DNA of 64,000 nucleotides from Streptomyces eurocidicus. GTDB lineage: Bacteria > Actinomycetota > Actinomycetes > Streptomycetales > Streptomycetaceae. Both the position numbers and the translations under genes were made by a program. The notes beneath the pieces were generated by a model. That model was not told the origin of the DNA. It searched no databases and saw nothing but the letters and a program-made list of their open reading frames with translations. Shown here in pieces: positions 59,506-64,000 of this stretch. Numbering within the stretch: position 1 is the stretch's first letter; each line of letters opens with the position of its first letter. Location of the stretch: the NCBI RefSeq assembly GCF_002891295.1, contig NZ_LGUI01000002.1:682001-746000 (forward strand). The letters are read 5' to 3'.

Positions 59506-60510
59506 GTGCGCACCCGTCATGTCTTCCATGCCGTCGACTCGCACACCGAGGGCATGCCCACGCGCGTCATCACCGGTGGCGTCGGCGTGATCCCCGGCGC
59601 CACCATGGCCGAGCGCCGTCTGCACTTCATCGAGCACATGGACCACCTGCGGACGCTCCTGATGTACGAGCCGCGCGGTCATGCCTCGATGAGCGGCGCG
59701 ATCCTCCAGCCCCCGACCCGGCCCGACGCCGACTACGGGGTCCTCTACATCGAGGTCTCCGGGGTGCTGCCGATGTGCGGGCACGGCACCATCGGGGTCG
59801 CGACCGTGCTCGTCGAGACCGGCATGGTGCCGGTCAGCGAACCGGTGACCACCGTGCGCCTCGACACCCCGTCCGGTCTGATCACCGTCGACGTCCAGGT
59901 CGAGGACGGGGCCGCCAAGGCCGCCACGCTCACCAACGTGCCCTCCTTCTGCGTCGGCCTCGACCTCAAGGCCGACGTCCCCGGCCACGGGACGGTCACC
60001 TACGACCTCGCCTTCGGCGGCAACTTCTACGCCTTCGTCGAACTCGACGCCCTGGGGCTGCCCTTCGACCCGGCCCGCAAGGACGACCTGCTCGCCGCCG
60101 GGCTCGCCGTCATGGCGGCGGTCAACGCCTCGCCGGACCGGCCCGTCCACCCCGAAAACCCCGGGATCAGCGGCCTCAAGCACGTCTACCTGGCCGCCCC
60201 CGGCTCGGACGCCCGCCGCTCCCGGCACGCCATGGCCATCCACCCCGGCTGGTTCGACCGTTCCCCCTGCGGCACGGGCACCTCCGCCCGGATGGCGCAG
60301 CTGCACGCCCGGGGCGCGCTCCCGCAGGGCCGCGACTTCGTCAACGAGTCCTTCATCGGCACCCGGTTCACCGGCCGCCTGGTGGGGGAGACGCGGGTCG
60401 GCGGAGTGCCGGCGGTCGTGCCCGCCATCACCGGACGCGCCTGGATCACCGGTACCGCCCAGTACTTCCTCGACCCGGACGACCCCTTCCCCGGAGGTTT
60501 CCTCCTGTGA
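59506..60510 (+). CDS. 4-hydroxyproline 2-epimerase
   Basis: The protein has 334 residues; GTG 59506 is 6 bases after GGAAAGGA. It is proline-racemase fold: RHVFHAVDSHTEGMPTRVITGG, LPMCGHGTIGVATVL (first catalytic Cys) and DRSPCGTGTSARMAQL (second catalytic Cys). Both Cys are present, which marks racemases and epimerases rather than the Cys-Thr hydroxyproline dehydratases. It converts trans-4-hydroxy-L-proline to cis-4-hydroxy-D-proline, the first step of the pathway. It overlaps the following gene (GTGA). Confidence 0.91.
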   Translation: MRTRHVFHAVDSHTEGMPTRVITGGVGVIPGATMAERRLHFIEHMDHLRTLLMYEPRGHASMSGAILQPPTRPDADYGVLYIEVSGVLPMCGHGTIGVATVLVETGMVPVSEPVTTVRLDTPSGLITVDVQVEDGAAKAATLTNVPSFCVGLDLKADVPGHGTVTYDLAFGGNFYAFVELDALGLPFDPARKDDLLAAGLAVMAAVNASPDRPVHPENPGISGLKHVYLAAPGSDARRSRHAMAIHPGWFDRSPCGTGTSARMAQLHARGALPQGRDFVNESFIGTRFTGRLVGETRVGGVPAVVPAITGRAWITGTAQYFLDPDDPFPGGFLL

Positions 60511-61874
60511 CCGCCGCCCCGACCTCCGTCGTCTCGCACAACCCGGCCGACCCCTCCGAGGTCGTCTCCGACGTGCCCGCGGCCGGCGCCTCCGCCGCCG
60601 GGGCCGTCGAGCGGGCCCGCGCCGCCCAGCCCGGCTGGTCGGAGGCGGGCGCCGCCGTCCGTTCCACCGCGCTCTCCGCCGTCGGCGCCGCGATCGAGGC
60701 CGCGTCCGGCGAACTCGCCGCCCTCGCCGTGCGCGAGGTGGGCAAGCCCCTCACCGAGGCGCGCGCCGAGGTGGCCCGCGCGGCCGCGATCTGGCGCTAC
60801 TACGCCCAGGCGCCCTACGAGCCCACCGGCGCCGTCCACGAGCCGGCCGGCGGGCCCGGCCTGCTGCTGACCCGGCGCCGCCCGCACGGCGTCGCCGGTC
60901 TGATCACACCCTGGAACTTCCCCTTCGCCATCCCGTCCTGGAAGGCCGCGCCCGCGCTCGCCGTCGGGAACACGGTCGTCCTCAAACCCGCCCCCGAAGC
61001 CACCGCGTGCGCCCTGCGCCTCGCCGAGCTCGTCCGCCGGGCCGTGCCCGAAGCGGTGTTCACGGTCGTGCCCGGCGGGGCGCCCGAGGGCGGCACCGTC
61101 CTCGCGACCGCCGACGCCGTCTCCTTCACCGGCTCCACCGCCGTCGGCGGCCTCGTCACCCGCGCCGCCACCGCCCGGGGCGTCCCCGTACAGGCCGAGA
61201 CGGGCGGGCTCAACGCCGCGATCGTCCTGCCCGACGCCGACATCGAACGGGCCGCCGCCCACATCGCCTCGGCGATCGCCGGATACGCCGGGCAGAAGTG
61301 CACCGCGACCAGCCGGGTGATCGCCGTCGGCGCGGCCCTGGGCCCGCTGCGCGAGGCGCTCTCCGAGGCCCTGCGCGCCCTGCCCGTGGGCGACCCGGCC
61401 GACCCGGCCACCGTGTGCGGCCCCCTCGTCTCGGGCCGGGCCAGGGACCGGTTCGACCGCGTCCTGCCCGGCGCCTCCGTCCTCGCGGCCGGGCACGTCC
61501 CGGAAGGCCCCGGCTGGTACGCGGCCCCCACCGTGGTGGAGAAGGTGCCGGCCGGTCACCCGCTGCTCACCGAGGAGGTCTTCGCCCCCGTCGCCGCCCT
61601 GCTGTCCGCGGACGACCTGCCGCACGCCGTGCGGATCGCCAACTCCGTTCCGTACGGCCTGGTCACCTCCGTCCACACCGCCGGACTCGAAGCGGCCCTG
61701 CACGGTCTCGACCGCCTCGACACGGGCATGATCCGCGTCAACGCCCCTTCCACGGGAGTCGACTTCCACCTGCCGTTCGGCGGCACCAAGGCGTCCGGTC
61801 ACGGCCCGCGCGAACAGGGCCGGGCGGCGCTGGACTTCTACGCCTCCAGCCGGACCTACACTCTGACTCCCTGA
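60507..61874 (+). CDS. 2-oxoglutarate semialdehyde dehydrogenase (ALDH family)
   Basis: The protein has 455 residues from GTG 60507, with GGAGG 9 bases upstream. The ALDH hallmarks are present: GLITPWNFPFAIPSWKAAPALA, VLKPAPEA, FTGSTAVGG, QAETGGLNAAIVLPDADIE (Glu), GQKCTATSRVI (nucleophile Cys) and LPFGGTKASG. It would oxidise the semialdehyde from the deaminase to 2-oxoglutarate with NAD(P), ending the hydroxyproline route in the TCA cycle. It is the last enzyme gene of the operon. Confidence 0.88.
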   Translation: MTAAPTSVVSHNPADPSEVVSDVPAAGASAAGAVERARAAQPGWSEAGAAVRSTALSAVGAAIEAASGELAALAVREVGKPLTEARAEVARAAAIWRYYAQAPYEPTGAVHEPAGGPGLLLTRRRPHGVAGLITPWNFPFAIPSWKAAPALAVGNTVVLKPAPEATACALRLAELVRRAVPEAVFTVVPGGAPEGGTVLATADAVSFTGSTAVGGLVTRAATARGVPVQAETGGLNAAIVLPDADIERAAAHIASAIAGYAGQKCTATSRVIAVGAALGPLREALSEALRALPVGDPADPATVCGPLVSGRARDRFDRVLPGASVLAAGHVPEGPGWYAAPTVVEKVPAGHPLLTEEVFAPVAALLSADDLPHAVRIANSVPYGLVTSVHTAGLEAALHGLDRLDTGMIRVNAPSTGVDFHLPFGGTKASGHGPREQGRAALDFYASSRTYTLTP

Positions 61875-61879
61875 GAAAG

Positions 61880-61921
61880 ATGTGACATTGTACGCTCGTT
61901 GGTCCGTCCAGGTACGGACCA
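61880..61921. promoter_or_regulatory. Operator region before the GntR gene
   Basis: ATGTGACATTGTAC (61880-61893) resembles the two upstream operator-like sites. Next to it is a perfect palindrome TGGTCCGT (61900-61907) and ACGGACCA (61914-61921), spacer 6 bases. A related TGGTCGGACCA lies at 63683-63693, before the SGNH gene. These are candidate sites for autoregulation by the GntR/FCD protein. Confidence 0.55.
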
Positions 61922-62006
61922 GCCGGGGAGCGCGGTTGCGCACGTACCGCGGACGCGGCTGCCGGACCTCGGCCGCCGCACCGGCGACGAAGGGACACGG
62001 GACACC

Positions 62007-62684
62007 ATGGGCCACCTCAAGCAGCGCACCCTCATCACCGCCACCGAGCGGCTGCGCGACCAGGTCGCCCACGCCCTGCGGGCCGCGCTCATCTCCGGCG
62101 AACTCCGCCCCGGCGAGGTCTACTCCGCGCCGCAGCTCGCGGAGGACTTCGGCATCTCCGCGACCCCGGTGCGCGAGGCCATGCTCGACCTCGCCCGCGA
62201 GGGCCTGGTCGAGCCGGTCCGCAACAAGGGCTTCAGGGTCACCGAGGTCAACGAGCGCGACCTGGACCAGTACACCGAGATCCGCACGCTGATCGAGGTC
62301 CCCACGACCGGCCTGGTCACCCGTACCGCCGCCCGGGCGGACCTCGAAGCGCTCCGCCCGGTCGCCGAGGAGATCGTGCGCGCCGCCCGCGACCACGACC
62401 TCATCGGCTATCTGGAGGCCGACCGGCGGTTCCACCTCACCATGCTGGCGCTCTCCGGCAACGAACGCCTCGTCGAGACCGTCGGCGACCTGCGCAAGCG
62501 CTCACGCCTGTACGGGCTGACCGCGCTCGACCGGCGCGGCGAACTCATCCCCTCCGCCGAGGAACACCTGGAGATCCTGGACCTGATGCTCGCCGGCGAC
62601 GCCGAGGGCGCCGAGCGGAGCATGGCACGGCACCTCGGCCATGTCCGCTCCCTCTGGGCGAAGGGCGCCGACTCCGCCGGCTGA
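62007..62684 (+). CDS. GntR/FCD regulator of the hydroxyproline island
   Basis: The protein has 225 residues from ATG 62007. The N-terminal winged helix is VAHALRAALISGELRPGEVYSAPQLAEDFGISATPVREAMLDLAREGLVEPV. The C-terminal FCD helical domain has DQYTEIRTLIEVPTTGL, a DRRFHLTML metal-site stretch and EEHLEILDLMLAGD. FCD proteins sense acids bound to a metal in the helix bundle; a pathway intermediate is the likely signal. It directly follows the catabolic genes and is probably their repressor. Confidence 0.9.
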   Translation: MGHLKQRTLITATERLRDQVAHALRAALISGELRPGEVYSAPQLAEDFGISATPVREAMLDLAREGLVEPVRNKGFRVTEVNERDLDQYTEIRTLIEVPTTGLVTRTAARADLEALRPVAEEIVRAARDHDLIGYLEADRRFHLTMLALSGNERLVETVGDLRKRSRLYGLTALDRRGELIPSAEEHLEILDLMLAGDAEGAERSMARHLGHVRSLWAKGADSAG

Positions 62685-62705
62685 CGGAGGGCCGGGGGGA
62701 AAGAC

Positions 62706-63668
62706 TCAGCGGGCGAGGGCGTCCAGGTGCCGGTGGAGCAACTGGTGACCTTCAAACCCCGGGTGCAGCCCGTCGAGGAGCAGATCCGCCCTGTCGCGGA
62801 GCGGCTCCCACATGTCGAGGAAGTCGACGAGGTTCGCTTCGCACCAGGCCCGCACGGACTCACGGAGGGCCAGGGCCCGTTCCCGGGTGAAGCGCAGCCC
62901 GCCGTAGTCGCGGGTGCGCTCCTCGTCGAGCCACGCGGGGCCCGCGACGACGAGCCGCGCGTTGTGCCGCAGGGCCGTGACGGCGAGCGAGTCGAGACCG
63001 TCCACGACGTGCGGAGGCTCGTCGGTGACGGCCCGGGGAGCGCCGACGGGCACGGCGGAGTCGTTGACGCCCGCGGCGACGAGGAGGGTGTCCGGCAGCC
63101 GGGGAGCCAGCAGCGCGGGAGTCTGCTCGCTCACCTCGGCCAGGGTGCTGCCCGGGACGGCCAGGTTGAAGACCCGGTGGTCCGCCTCGTTCCCGGCGAT
63201 GTGGGAGGCCGCCAGGCGGGCCGCCCAGCCGCCCCGCGGGTCACAGCGCCCGTAGGCGATGCTGTCGCCCACGATCACGATGCGCGCCGCCGGGCGCAGC
63301 GGCTTCGCGTCCAGATAGGCCCAGGCGCTCTCCCCGGAGGAGAGGCGCACCCGCCGGCGGGCGTAGTCGTCGACCTCGTAGGCGTCGGCCGCGGCGAGCT
63401 CCCGGTCGGTGAGGTGCAGGACGGCGCCCTCGACCGCGGCGCCGATCCGGCGCTCCAGGGTCAGATGGACGTCGAGGCCGCTGGCGGCGATCACGGCGGG
63501 GTCGGTGATCGGCTGGGGCCTGGTCGTGTGACCGGCCAGCGACGCCGGGGTGCTGGGCACGGCCCGGCCGAAGAGAGCGGTCTGGACCCGCTCGTCCCGC
63601 AGTGTGCCGAAGGAGAACAGGAGGTGGGGGCGCGACTCGGACACGAGGAGCTGTATCGCCTTTCGCAA
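62706..63668 (-). CDS. GGCT/AIG2-like domain fused to an SGNH hydrolase
   Basis: The protein has 320 residues; the only fitting start is TTG 63668, with no good ribosome site. Residues about 12-115 resemble a gamma-glutamylcyclotransferase-like fold: LLFSFGTLRDERVQTALFG, VLHLTDRELAAADAYEVDDYARRRVRL and SAWAYLD, where the Glu in DAYE sits at the usual catalytic place. Residues about 125-320 are SGNH: RIVIVGDSIAYG (Ser), the LVAAGVNDSAVP Asn block and LLLDGLHPGFEGH (Asp and His). Such fusions suggest a two-step removal of a group from a small molecule. The substrate is unknown. It is convergent with the GntR gene. Confidence 0.75.
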   Translation of the reverse strand: MRKAIQLLVSESRPHLLFSFGTLRDERVQTALFGRAVPSTPASLAGHTTRPQPITDPAVIAASGLDVHLTLERRIGAAVEGAVLHLTDRELAAADAYEVDDYARRRVRLSSGESAWAYLDAKPLRPAARIVIVGDSIAYGRCDPRGGWAARLAASHIAGNEADHRVFNLAVPGSTLAEVSEQTPALLAPRLPDTLLVAAGVNDSAVPVGAPRAVTDEPPHVVDGLDSLAVTALRHNARLVVAGPAWLDEERTRDYGGLRFTRERALALRESVRAWCEANLVDFLDMWEPLRDRADLLLDGLHPGFEGHQLLHRHLDALAR

Positions 63669-63774
63669 GGATGATCGGATCTTGGTCGGACCACCCTAGA
63701 CGGCCGGCCCCCGGCCTCCCGGACCGGCTCTTCCGCACGGCCGCGCGGGGACCGGCCCCGCCCGCCCCGTACGG

Positions 63775-64000
63775 TCAGGCCGCGCCTTGCCGGAGGTGCT
63801 GGAGCCGGGCCTCGAAGTTGCTGTGGGCCGACTTCCGTGCGGGAGGCGTGGCGGGCGCGGTGTGCGGGGGCGGGGTCCCGGGCTGGTGGGGGGCGTGCGA
63901 CGGCATGGGCGGGGCGCCCGGCGGGGGGACGGCCGGTACGGACCGTGCCTGGTGTTCCGCGGCGAGCACCGCCATCAGGTCGTCCCGGAACCCGAGCCCC
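63775..64000 (-). CDS. Unknown protein, 3' part, cut by window end
   Basis: The frame is open to the window edge (GLGFRDDLMAVLAAEHQ at the edge side) and ends at TGA 63775-63777. It holds a Pro/Ala/His-rich stretch and finishes SNFEARLQHLRQGAA. An internal ATG at 63975 exists, but the coding signal continues beyond it. No family is recognised. Confidence 0.45.
   Translation of the reverse strand, partial: GLGFRDDLMAVLAAEHQARSVPAVPPPGAPPMPSHAPHQPGTPPPHTAPATPPARKSAHSNFEARLQHLRQGAA

Noticed and set aside
1..64000. tRNA, rRNA, insertion sequences or integrase genes
   Set aside because: No clover-leaf-like tRNA ends, transposase motifs or terminal inverted repeats with target duplications were noticed in either strand.

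Overview
The window is high-GC actinobacterial DNA that looks like Streptomyces. The evidence is strong third-position GC, frequent GTG starts, ATGA/GTGA start-stop overlaps, AfsR/SARP, StrR, HxlR and GntR regulators, many secreted hydrolases, and a rare TTA codon in a pathway regulator. No rRNA, tRNA, insertion sequence or CRISPR array was found.

Layout. 1-2175: the 3' end of a flavin prenyltransferase gene (ubiX), a broken short-chain dehydrogenase gene, and a divergent LysR regulator. 2622-10908: two paralogous AfsR-like giant regulators in tandem, a secreted lectin-CAP protein whose promoter carries SARP/PhoP-like 11-bp repeats, a truncated third SARP and a small secreted protein. 10773-15009: two secreted wall-hydrolase-like proteins (NlpC/P60-like and lysozyme-like) that share Ig and FG-GAP propeller tails.

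15803-34734 is a biosynthetic cluster. It has a StrR-type regulator with a TTA codon, a PGM1-like ATP-grasp ligase, an amidinotransferase, DpgA, DpgB and DpgC, an aminotransferase, an alanine racemase, an asymmetric two-gene ABC exporter, a methyltransferase and a P450. A second methyltransferase, an HxlR regulator and an MFS exporter follow. By known enzymology this should make 3,5-dihydroxyphenylglycine, amidinate it, tailor it, and couple it through an amide bond to an amino acid or peptide. That is the resorcinomycin/pheganomycin type of chemistry. No convincing precursor-peptide gene is visible.

34782-42469: a PAP2-type membrane enzyme and four secreted proteins on the minus strand (an esterase-like protein, a GH43-like protein, a lysozyme-like protein and an NlpC/P60-like protein). 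The last three carry seven-repeat PLL/DUF346-type propellers. 42777-49341: a GntR/HutC-controlled phosphonate (2-aminoethylphosphonate-type) uptake and degradation operon. 49667-51056: a secreted transglycosylase and a DUF4232 protein.

51109-62684 is a collagen/hydroxyproline island. It has a secreted M9 collagenase, divergent from an aminopeptidase P-like enzyme. A complete trans-4-hydroxy-L-proline pathway follows (three-gene dehydrogenase, deaminase, epimerase and semialdehyde dehydrogenase), with its own GntR/FCD regulator. Three near-identical operator-like sequences tie it together. One dehydrogenase subunit carries an unusual in-frame 36-bp minisatellite. 62706-64000: a GGCT-SGNH fusion protein and the 3' end of an unknown gene.
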